This document shows, piece by piece, positions 1 through 11,900 of a stretch of DNA of 64,000 nucleotides. Position 1 is the stretch's first letter, and every line of letters begins with the position of its first letter. The stretch is from Reticulitermes lucifugus (taxonomy: Eukaryota; Arthropoda; Insecta; Blattodea; Rhinotermitidae), in assembly GCA_026260175.1 (NCBI GenBank), contig JAKCWW010000891.1:24085-88084 (forward strand), read 5' to 3'. The notes under the pieces are model-generated. The model did no database searches. It had not been told where the DNA came from and saw only the letters and a program-made list of their open reading frames with translations. The translations under genes were made by a program, and so were the position numbers.

Positions 1-560
1 AATTGACAAACCTGTCAGTGTTTGCCTTATGGCTAATAAATTACCAGAGTACAGAGTGAAAGTAAATAAACGAGTAAAGAGACTATTGTGGAACAGTTCA
101 GAGATTCACGGTATGACAGTGTTGTAAGTTTACTTGGCATATCACCAAACAGGATTATTCACATTTCAGACTTACACAGGAAACCTTCAGAAAATTATCT
201 ATTTACAAAAAGGAAAGCCTGATATCTAAACAAGCTCTGGTATATTGGTGTGACACACAAAACACAGATTAAACTATACAGTACCTACAGCTGGAATCTG
301 GTAGCATTTTAAAAATATGCTTGATATTCGATGATGAGCAGTAACCATCCTGTTTTGATGGTAAGAACAGAAACCATGGGAAGATGTTTTTTGAAGTAGT
401 TCAGGGTGAACATTACTGGGTTGAAATATAGATAGGGGCTGGGATTTACAGCACAGTGCAAAGAAGGACAAAATGTAGAACAGTTCTTAGGGCACCTCTT
501 GAAAAGGGGACATGTAGTCATGAATTCAATCCCCAGTCTTACAGGTACAGGTACAGAAAA
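1..560. other. no gene recognised
   Basis: AT-rich, short open frames only, no similarity that I can name. Lies 3' of UCK. Confidence 0.4.
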
Positions 561-624
561 CACACGCAGCTTCTGTAACAGATATTGTATACAGAAGGTC
601 CATAATTTGTATAGAAGAAATCTA

Positions 625-1355
625 CATGCCCAGTAGCAACAGTGTGCCTCACAGCTACAACAAAAGCTACATTCATTGACTGACTACAGCTTGGGTACGG
701 CCTACATCCATATTGTCTACAAAGATGATGAATGGCTACACTGTGCCTCACACTTATGGTTAGCTACACCCATGGTAGGCACACAGTTGGAGTGAGACCT
801 TCATCCACAATGGCCATGTAGTGCATGACAGCTGAGCTCAGTTCAGGTGAGAGCTACACCCACAGTGCCCCACAGTTGGAATGAGACATATGCACAGTGG
901 TCACTTTGTGCTTCATAGTTATGGTGACAGTTACACCCACAGTGGCCAAACAGTTGGAACAAGACTTAATTGCACATAAGCCATGCATGCCACGCGTAAC
1001 CTAGACCTACAGCCAGTGACCACCACCCAGCTACAGTGAGGCCTAAATCCAAAGTGGCTAAACAGCTAAAGTGAGACTTACATTCACAGTGGTCACACAG
1101 TGCCTCACAGCTGATCAGACCTACATCCACAGTGGCCACACAGCTGGAGACCTACATTCCCAGTGGTCATGAAGTGCCTTAGAGCAGAGGTCACAGTAGC
1201 CACTCAACTGAGGAAGACCTACATCCACGGCGGTTATGCAGTACTTCAGGGCAGACGTCAGACCTACACCCACAGAAGCCACACAGTTGGAGCCAAACTT
1301 ACATGCATGGAGGCTAACACAGTGCCCCATAGCTGAAATGAAATTTACATGCACT
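625..1355. repeat. degenerate minisatellite
   Basis: Imperfect tandem units of roughly 35-70 bp built from the phrases GACCTACATCCACAGTGGCCACACAG, CTGGAGTGAG and GTGCCTCACAGCTG. About a dozen diverged units; period varies through internal gains and losses. The open frame here is a by-product of the repeat. Confidence 0.8.
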
Positions 1356-2139
1356 CACCAAGATTAAAATATACACTGAAACACCCTGGTTTTGGCAAAG
1401 CACATTTAACCCTGTTCTCAGTTCAGCTGTTGATTTTTATCATTAAACATAACAGGAAAGACAAGCACGTGTAGAAAAGTTATAGTTAGCTGAAGGTGCA
1501 CATTTAAGTGCCCTTGTTGTTGGTTCTAGAACCAATGAGAACACACGTGCCCCAACTTCTACTAAAATTCTTAATGCCAGCTGGCAAATCCACCTCATTT
1601 CTTGTTCTGGGCCATACCTGACTTAAAACGTACCTGAACACAGTCAGGTGATACTGATGTGCAGCAGCCAAGAATATGTTAGAGGTACCAGTTCATAAGG
1701 TGCACATTCCTAATTCAAATTCAGGATATTCTACTCCAAATTAAGAAGACATATACATTGAAAGTGTACCAAACCCAACAACAAGATTATATTATACATA
1801 ATTTAAGCTGGATACATGCTTTTGTCCCAGCAAAGTTGGTTGTATACACATTTCTTTGATTTTGTATGGTTTTAAAGATCCCATACATCATACACCCTAC
1901 ATATGACACAACCATAATTTCTCATAATATCAACAAACTGGATATAACCCTATGTAACTTGGCTTTGAAATACATGCTAAACATGCATTTAATTCGTATT
2001 TGATAAACTACTTTGTAACAAAGTTTTACATGGTTATATTAAAGACTGAGATCTCTATCATCATACTTATGACAAATAATTATAAAAGCAAAAACCATCT
2101 AGGTATACAAAAGTGGGTGTAAATGGCACCCCTATTTCA

Positions 2140-2180
2140 TTTTGACATGTTTTGGTTTTACAGGGTTATCAACAGGGCAT
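2140..2180 (-). ncRNA. decayed hammerhead-like motif
   Basis: Minus strand CTGTTGA (A6 to U), hairpin remnant, AAAACATGTC. Resembles the copy at 53421. Core broken, so inactive if ever a ribozyme. Confidence 0.3.
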
Positions 2181-3235
2181 ACACACTTATACAAGTTCTC
2201 TGTGTGAAATAAATAAAGTTTACATGTGAAATTAATGAAGTTTACATTAACTATTACAATACTGACCACTGTTAAAATTTAAAAGGTCAGAACCTTTTCT
2301 ATTGACCACTTGCATTACTGTACAACTCAGATGTATTTTATATAGTTTATTTTACATAGTGTTGCATTATAATAATTACCCCCATACAAAGTTTATTTAT
2401 TTTACACATTGTTAAAATATTTTATTATGTTACCCAGTGTAGCATTAAAAGGTTCTCAACCACACACACTTCAAAATCTCATATGGTTGTCTTGTAGAGC
2501 ATTATTTTAAAAAACAATATCCTTGTGTGCACTAAGATTTACAGTACAACCAAACACATTTGCTCTGAATATTATACACATCCTATTTTGGTTAAAAGTT
2601 TCAGAGCAGCTTGAAGCGATATACATCCACCCTATCTACAAAACAAATACAGGGTCCTGCAACAAAGAGGGTTAGCTAAAAAATATATACAGTGGACAAA
2701 ACATACAGCCAAATACGTGTGATATTTACAGCAAACGTGTGCTTTCCCATTTGCCTGAGAATATGCAATCACATTGCATGATGATGATGATGATGATGAT
2801 GATGCTAGGTTAAAAAGTGAAAAGTATTCTCGAAATAGGATGTGTATAATATTGAAAGGAAACGTGTTTGGTCATAAATCATGCTGAACATAAGAATAAT
2901 ATTTTTTAAAGGAATTATATACAGAATGACTTTACAAGTTTGGAGTGTGTATGGCTGAGAACCTGTTAATGCAATGCTATATATAATAATAATAAAATAT
3001 AAAAAAGTAAAGACTTTGTGCATTTGGGTAGTAATTGTAAATGTTTTAACAAGATACATATGAGTTATACAGTAATAAAAAGGGTCAATAGAAAAGGTTC
3101 TCAAATTCTGAATTTTAACAGTACTCAGTACGTACTGCAATAGCTAATGTAAAACTTTATTAATTTCATATGGAGAACTTAATACACATGTGCATTGCCT
3201 GATGAAAGTCCAGCCACTGTCACAACAAAACAGGC
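2150..3235. repeat. about 1 kb imperfect inverted repeat (foldback element)
   Basis: About 2150-2520 is inverted at about 2890-3235. Matching blocks include AGAACCTTTTCTATTGACC at about 2290 against its complement at about 3085, and GGTTCTCAACCACACACACT at about 2451 against about 2940-2962. The arms flank a spacer with an (ATG)9 microsatellite. Confidence 0.75.
2778..2804. repeat. (ATG)9 microsatellite
   Basis: 27 bp perfect trinucleotide run in the spacer of the inverted repeat. Confidence 0.95.
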
Positions 3236-3366
3236 ATGCCGTTTAACACCAATTTATGTATATCTAAATGGTTCTTATTTTTTAATTCTTGCAAATAAGG
3301 TACATTGTGATTATGAATTAGTTTAAGATAGTATATATAACCACTTAACTCATACATTCTTGTAGT

Positions 3367-3412
3367 CAGACCTGATGACAGCCTAAAGAAACAGGCCGAA
3401 ACATGTCTGCAT
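3367..3412 (+). ncRNA. hammerhead-like motif, core present
   Basis: CTGATGA at 3372-3378, hairpin GCCT/AGGC, GAAA at 3398-3401, CATG, GUC ending at 3407. All core letters are present. The outer stem pairs CAGAC (3367-3371) with GTCTG (3405-3409), which overlaps the cleavage triplet, so the stem is out of register with the standard fold. Confidence 0.45.
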
Positions 3413-5843
3413 AGCTCTGTGCAACAACTTTAGTATGGTAATAAAGTTGTGTCAGATGAAAAATCATCTCTCTTCTCTCAATTACAAATTCACACAAGGG
3501 GACGTAATCAATCAAAGTGTCATACTATAAGCCGAAAACATTTCAGAATGTTCCACTTCTTCACAGGCAACTCAAAATAAAATAAAAATGCTTTTTAAAA
3601 AAGTACAGTGATTATCTTTAATCACTGTCCTGAGCACTGCAGCTGTCACAGGATGCCCCAGCAGATGCAGGCTTTCTACATAATAAAGTCCCTGTGTAAC
3701 GGACAAATGTACAGAGCATCATAACATATAATTTGGTGACTAATACAACGCTGATAAATTTTAGACAGTCAACAGTAAGTTTCAGAAGCAGATTCAGTTG
3801 CTCAGTGTACATTGTGTTCTTAAAACAAATAATTACATCCTAAAATGTAAATGAATTATAATTAGGTACTTTCAATAATCATGTGGTAAGGCCGTTTTAA
3901 AGTGGTGAATTATTTAACATCCTTAAAACTACCAGTCACATGTAACTAGAATGTCCTTTGATATGTATTAGGAACAGCTCAGTTGCTGCTTTACAGTCAG
4001 TAAGGCATAAGCTGTGTCCAGACAGAATATATCATGAATCTTGCATGAAATCTCGGTGACATGTTTTCTTTGAATACACTGTTCACATTTTTTTGAAGTT
4101 TTTGAGAATCTAACAGAATTGAGATTAAGATTGAAAATCAAGAATATGTGATATCCCCACCTCTTGAACGGAAAGAAAAATGTGGAAACTGTAAGCTTAA
4201 TGTGTCTGAAAAACATACAAGAAGCTACTAATTACAGATTAATTGGTTGACACCAATGTTTCAGAGAAACACATTGCCTCCATATTCAGGGTTAACACAA
4301 TTACATCCAGGTAGAGCCTGAAATACAATAAAAAGAAAGAAGGCTAAAAAATAAAAAGAAGGACAGAAGTGATGAGAAGATGAGGAAGAAAGATGCAAGC
4401 AGCTACTGGATGACCTTAAGGAAACAAGAGTATACTGGAAATTGAAGAGGAAGCACTGGATCACACCCTGTGGTGAACTTGCTTTGGAAAAGGCTATGGA
4501 CTTGTCCTAAGACACACTACGAAATGAATTAGATGCTGAAGTGATTAGGTGGCATAAGTGGATGGATTATATACGTGGGATGCAAGGAATGTGGCCAATA
4601 ACAACCACAGAAAGAGGAAAGGGGACAGATCTTGGTCCATGCCAATAAGTTGTGTGAAACCTACATAAAACATACCTTTATATTATATAAAAGGCAAGAA
4701 TATAGAGATCAGCTCAGAAGCACATCACTTTGTCTCTGAAACTTCATCTATGTGCATTAAAAATGAACTTCTAAATTCAAGGAATAAAGAAAATTCCTAT
4801 AGAGAGAAATGGAAGCATTATCACTATATATTCATGTCACCATGAAAACCCAAACACTATCAGAAAGCAACAATATAAATAGTAACAAAAAAATTATTGA
4901 AACAGATGGAACTGTCACTGCAAATTTACTAAGCATGAAAAGCACATGCATGCACACGTGCACTTCCTTCTCATGCTCTAGCACACACATGCGTCATATA
5001 CACGTGTATCAACTGCAATATTGGTAAGGAACACCAAGATTAAACTTACACAGACGTGATCAAAAAACTGCCAGACTAGCTGCAAAGTAACACTACTTCA
5101 GCCACTAGAGTTCCTCTACTGTATGATGGTAGAATACAATCTGCTAAATTGTTTGCTCTTAATTTAAAAACTGCAGAATGTGCCATTCAGAAGTGACATA
5201 CTGTCAAGTGTAGTGCAATCACTATGTTCCAACAAAATGGCACACTTTATAGCACACTGCATGTACATCACATTCTGTTTCAAACTCAGCAAACTTACTA
5301 CATGAACCTACGTGTCAAAACCCACTTTTGAAAGAGGAAAGAATGAGCAGAACTCAAACATTTGTGCACCACCACAACAATGTTTCTGCCCACTCTTGTC
5401 TAAGCATTCTGCCCAGAAACTGTTTGACTGTAATCCATCACCCTCTGAAGTCAACAGATCAGGACTAATATGACTTCATTTGGTTTTAAAGCCTCAAGTC
5501 AGATCTCCAGGGGAGCACAGTTAATGACACAATCACTGTCAATAAAATATCATGGAACATCTACACAGCTGAAAACACAGGACTTCTGTAGATGCATGCG
5601 ATATTGGCTGAACTGCTGTTATCAGTCATAAGAAAACTACTTTGATAAGTACAACAATGACTTGCTACTAAATACAGTAAGCATAAAAAAACTGCAATCT
5701 GAAAATCTTTTGCTCACAGCTCATAACTTACCACCTATCAGGTAATTGAAATTAACATACCTACTGATGGTAATTACAAGAGAAGCAGGAGGGTATGTTA
5801 CAATATAGTATAGTATTTGAATTCCATTACTACACAAAGATGG
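3413..5843. other. 3' flank of UCK, no gene recognised
   Basis: AT-rich non-coding sequence. It should include the 3' UTR of the distal UCK isoform. Short open frames are scattered and have no recognisable content. Confidence 0.4.
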
Positions 5844-5986
5844 TTAGTGTGGGCGCGTGAAATGGCCATCAGCTGTGTTCAGTCGCCGTGAACCATGAAC
5901 AGGTGATGGAGGTACCGACAGCTCATCCACCTTCACCCGGTTATTCAGAAAATCACGAATGTGCTGCACGATCAGATCAATGGCAA
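5844..5986 (-). CDS. UCK: UCK alternative terminal exon, distal
   Basis: Acceptor ATGTTGCAG/T; reads [18 protein letters not shown], then [18 protein letters not shown], ending FTRPH and TAA (5844-5846). The final Arg-Pro-His matches the C-terminus of human UCK1 and UCK2 (SSSRPH), so this is probably the ancestral ending. SPVHGSRR gives an SP site beside a basic patch. It lies 27.5 kb from exon 6. No AATAAA was noticed within the first 1.5 kb downstream. Confidence 0.9.
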
Positions 5987-8900
5987 CTGCAACATATTGG
6001 TTTGGTGATTTATTTATTAACAGGATGTAGCATAATTGATTTACATACCTGAATGTTTTAATTATACACACAATACTTCACATTTACAAGCATATAGACA
6101 TAATCACCACACAACTACAACACTTCTATTAAAAAGATAAGTCCAATTTCTCCCCACAAGCATAAGTTGTGCTACACAGCTTTAAAAACAACTGCAGATT
6201 TATTGTACATCACCTTACCAGTAAAGAACTGTGCTAAAAGAATAAAAGTAACAAGTTCAAGTGACATGCACCACAACAAACAATGTTCTGATCCAAGGTG
6301 TTTCAGAGGCATCATAGGTTCAATCACTGAAATATGATTGTTCTACCAACAGAAAGCTTGCAACATTACAGATAGAGGACAATGCAAGGCAGGTTGCATA
6401 CTCCACCATCAGATAATAGATATGGCTGTAAAGAAAGCTGGGATTTCAACTGGTAACTAACACAGCATACTCAGTAACACTCTGTTTGCCAAGACAGCAT
6501 ACCAAGAATGTTGATGCAGTGAATAGTTGAACACCTGCACGAAGATCAGTGATGAGTACATTATGCTTCTTGCACATATCACTGCACACTTCCCCATACA
6601 ATTAATAAAGACCTATACCCAAGACATCAAGTTATCACTTAATTTAGAGGGCGATTAAAACAAGCTGACTATTCATACAAATGTTTTAGTTCAATAACTG
6701 ACACAAGTGGCATGGCCGAGTCCTACAGATTGTGCTTAGTGTCTGCCTCTGTCAACTATCTGTAGGCCAAGTGCCTGCGACCTGGGTTTTCAGATTCAAA
6801 GAGGGAAAACATCTTTTGCTTGACCAACTCAGCCAGGAACTACTCAGTGTGTTATGGGCCAGATGTATTATGTCTCATAAGCCACTTAATGCCAAAAGTT
6901 ACATATATGCATATACATGGGCCTGACTGTTAATATGTGCCTGATGGGATAAGCATTCTGGTCGAAAGGCCATGGCCAAGATTTTAACCACATACAGGCT
7001 ATATGGGCACATAACCCAGCAGATTAAAATCCAAACTTCACTGTTGACACATAGTATATTAGCATTTTATAAAAGTCTGAAGAAAACTGTTCAAAACTGT
7101 ACAAAGAAAAAGCAAAAGTAATAAAATATTTCTCCCTTAACTTGTACAACATTCCTCTGAAATAATTACGAACACAACCATTATTAAGTTAGATTTGTAA
7201 GGGGGGAAATCTAACATTTTAAAGAAATTTCTTGCATTTTCTTCACAAAGATAATAATAATAATATAATAATATCCATGGCTCAACAGCCCTATATGGGC
7301 TCGGGCCTCCTCTTTCCGAGGTTACTAAGTCGTGCGCATTCGTAGCAGTTGGTGACTGGCCAACTGGCCGCGCTACTATTCTATCGATCCTGATGTGTCC
7401 GCCAGAGCCNNCTGGCAGGCAGTCAGGAGACTTGGGTGAGAAATTGAGGCTTTGAATTTAGCTTACGTAACATTTTTATTCATCTTCACAAAGATGGAGA
7501 CAGTAAAAGCCTCCAAAAGTTTGGCCTATTTCAAATCAAGAAGAAGCTACAATCCCCCTAGTATTTTAACAGTTAAATAACATGCTTATAAAACTTGAAA
7601 ACTCACAACTCCAAATGTGGTAAAATATTCAGTGAAATAAAAGCAGTAAACCCAAGCCTCTGAATACTGTTTTAATCAAACTTTTAATTAAGGATCCCTT
7701 CAGAGAATTTCACTATGACAAAAGCTGGAAATCAGATATATGCCAATACATTAATAATGCTATACTCATATACAAAGGATATACAAGAATAAATATAAGC
7801 TTCTCACAATTTGTGTATGTTGTTTTCTGTGTGATTACATTGAAAATAATAATATAAAAATACCCTATGCAGCATAACATACAAGAAGAAATCATTAATT
7901 ACTTTAATTATGCATTACTCATCTATCAGAGTATATAATAACCTGCCACAAAGTATATATATTTTGAAAGATAATGTGAACATTTTTAAACAAAGATTAA
8001 AAAATTTCATTTCAAATGCCTTTTATTCGATAGATGAATATATTTCAAGCAAGCATGTGTAAATAATTACTTGCTTAGATTAAGAAACTTTATTCGATAG
8101 ATGAATATATTTTTTACATTTGGGTGATCACTGAAGATTTGCACTATCTATGACTGTTAAACTACTGTATTGCTTACTATTATCTATTTATGTTTGTTAG
8201 CTTCTATATTGTTGAGTGTATTTTACTATTTTTATGTAACTGTAAATAATTGCTTGGACTTGATTGTATTTTGCAATCTAGCTTTAATTGTAACAAGTTC
8301 AATATCCGGTCCGGTCTGTGCGGACAATAGATCTGTGAAACTATGAAGCTATGTATGTATGTAAGAAAAGACTGTTAACAACACAAACTTCATGTTATAT
8401 TACAAAATAATACATCTACTGAAAACAAAGCAGTGTTAAAAATAAGGCATATGTATAGATACTTGAGAAGTGTCTAATTAAAAGTACAAATTTCTGCTCA
8501 CTACCGTATCTGAAGATTGTAGCCATTTCTCACAGAACATCATCTAAGGTTCCTTTAAACACTTTACATGTACAAGTTTGGGAAAACACCACTTTTCAAT
8601 CTATATACAATTCTTACAAAAATGGAGAGTAAGTATATCACATATGTTTTAAAACAGCAACCCTATAGTAGTGTGCAGTAGCATTTTTCAGACAGACACT
8701 GGGCTGTAAGAACCCTCCTCACTGGTCTATGGACAATGGAAAGGAAAACACATTGATGTGTAATTATTACAAGTAATATAAAATAATTAAAAATTATTTG
8801 GGCTCGAGAGGGGGGGGGTGGGGTGGAATTGTACAATCAAGAATTTATGTATGGGATGAGACACCTTTCAAGTTGCTAGGCAAACACTGGCTTTTAAATT

Positions 8901-11900
8901 ACAACATGTGCAAATGTTAATGCCAAGTTTTTATCTGCATACCTTAGATGAACTGTGAATACATAGCAGTGTGTGCCTGACCATATTATGCCTACTAATA
9001 TAAGTTACAACATACAAAACAAATTTCTGACATTCATGTATAAACATGTTTTTACATAATAATAACAACTAAATAAAACAATAAATTGGTTTCTTGTATC
9101 TCACTATAGAAAATAGAAAGTCCAATAACTGATTATCATTCACCAACAAATGCACAAAGATAATTTTCACTAATTACTTTATTAAAGGATTTCCCCTATA
9201 CGTATTTCAGCAATTTATATTGCCATCTTCAGGGGGTCATCTTGGTTTGTACATAGACCAATGTACATGTCAATATAAATTGCCGAAATACGTATAGGGG
9301 AAATCCTTTAATAAAGTAATTAGTGAAAATTACCTTTGTGCATTTGTTGGTGAATGATAATCAGTTATATAACGATGCACGGTGAATACAACGTGAAATT
9401 CAGAAAGTCCAATATTTGAGAGATGAGTTTCACATTATACATTAGGTCTTAAAATCTGCCATAAATAATACCATATGTCACTATAATTTTGGAACTGTAA
9501 TAAACAGATTTTTCTCTCAGTATGTGGAAACAATCACAGATGCAAAACATGCAGACACTGTTACAAACAGTTGCAAAATACAAAATACAGAAGCAGATAA
9601 CACACTACCAATCTGCTTTCTTATCAAGTCAGTGTCATATTAAAGGAAAACAGTGCAACAGTTCTGTACAGAGATCCTAAACACAATTAACCAGACAACC
9701 CACACTCAAGCAATAGCCGTATCAATACAACTGGAATGACACTATTGAGATTCCATACACTACCCCTCCAATTGCAACTACCTCATAATTGGCATGCCCT
9801 ATTTACGAGGAGGAACGAAAATATCATTGAGACCATGCCTACATTGTTTATGTCCCTTCCACTCCCCATTCAGTGAACAGAAGGAACAGTTCTGATTCCA
9901 GGCTACAAATAGCCTAGTCTGCAAAGTTTTTATGGCTAATTGTGTCCAAAAAGTAAAGTGGTTGAGCGCAAACCACAGTACAGAAGTGGAAGACATTGTC
10001 AGGTTTTAAGAGAAAATAAAATAAAGTGTTCTTAAATATGAATTTGCATGGAGACAAAATGCCACAAAATATTTTAAAATCTAATTATTGCTAGACTTCA
10101 TTCTTCCATACAACTCTCACAGTCTAGTACTTAGATTTTTGTGGCTGGTGTTTGCTGCACTGAATTGACTTTTTACATTAGATCATAGGAACCTGGGTCC
10201 CTGGATACTGCCCAGGAGCACCCAATGGTAACAGACCTCACACAGGATCTCTCCTTTCAGATGGAGGACTGTGTCAGTTCCACCTGTACACACCAAGGTC
10301 AAAATCACTTATCACCATGAGGTGTGCACTCTCCCCCTACCAGCCAACATACTTATGACAGCCTTCAAGAAGAAAGCCAAATATACACAACCCAGCTGAA
10401 ACTGAATTGCTGGCACAAGTATGTCAAAGTCAGGTCATCCCTGTGAAAGTCAAGAAGGCATTTAAAGGGAGCAGAGGTTAGAGTTCCCCCAGTTCTTTAT
10501 CTCGGCACTAGATGGAGGTGAGTGATCAGCCTCATGTCCCGGTTGCTTTACTTCTGGGGAAAGCGCCTCTGGTACCTACTGCATAAGAGGCTGGGTGGGC
10601 CCCAGACCCAGTCTGAACATTTTGGAGGGGAGAAAATCTCTTGTTCCTGCTAGCAATCAAACCCCCAATCGTTCAACTCTTAGCCTAGTCACTATATTCA
10701 CTATGCCATTCCAGCTCCCAAGACAAATGTATAGGGCATTTTTATGATTTGGTCACATGGATTAACTGGCCTCAGTGGCTTAGTGGGCTAGATGAATTCC
10801 AAGTATCCAAACATCAAGTTCTACATGGAACTGGAGAGGGGGTGACAACTGCCTTTCAGGATATTCTGATCAACTGGCACCCGGACAACTCAATAGGGCA
10901 CACAATGCCCACAGGAAGATCAGTCACACAGATACCTACAGACAGTCTCTCACCACCTGCAGGCTCACAAGAGATCTGTCATAACCACATCAGTAGACAA
11001 GAGCCAAAACAAAACTGTGACGAGTCAAACCTAGTCTCTGAAGTCTGACATGTCAAGACCATCCTTCTAGTCAACGACAGCTCCTACTGGGACATCAACA
11101 CTGCAGCCAAGCCCAGACCCATCAACAACAAATGCAGTAAAGTATATAGCACAGCATACACCCTTTATGTCAAAGGCACAACTAACCACAACTCTAGGCT
11201 ACTAAAGGAACAAGGCACACAGAACATTCAGAAACCAATCAGCAAAATAGTATTCTGCTTCAAACACATCAAGGACAGACAACACCCATTGCAAAGGGCA
11301 GGTGTGAAAGTTTTCCTGCTCAGGTAAAGAAGTATATAGTGGCCAGACTGACCATTTCCACTAGAATCTCTGAGCACTTCAGACACACCAAACTCTAGAG
11401 GCAGCATTCAGTGGTAGCAGAACACACTACAGAGACGAGACACAGCATAAACTTCAACACAGCAGAGGTCACAGCTAATATCCAGGGATCAGTTTGAACA
11501 TATTACAACATTGGGGTTGGTGGTTAGCATCCTACTTCATATCGTGGCCAGGAGCCTGCCTATCCTGAGGTTTACATGGCTTTACAGGCAGGTGGTGATC
11601 ACATTGATTTTAGCTGTGTCTGTAAACCTAGTCAGCACATATTACAAACGTTCTGTCCAGCCATCCATTTGTCTGTCTGTATACATGAAATAAGTTGATA
11701 ACAGCTCCACTTTCATGAAATTTGATACTGGCCAGTTCTATAAAAATCTGCTAAAAAAATCCCAATCTTGGTAAAATCAGATACAAATAACAGACATTGT
11801 ACATGAATATCTACATGCACCCATGTGCACATCACAAAAATTACTAAATAAATATCACAGTATAAATACTTGAGCATGCACATTAACACAACCCCCTGCC

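Noticed and set aside
625-1355. CRISPR-like spaced repeat
   Set aside because: Units vary in length and sequence and there are no unique spacers; it is an animal minisatellite.
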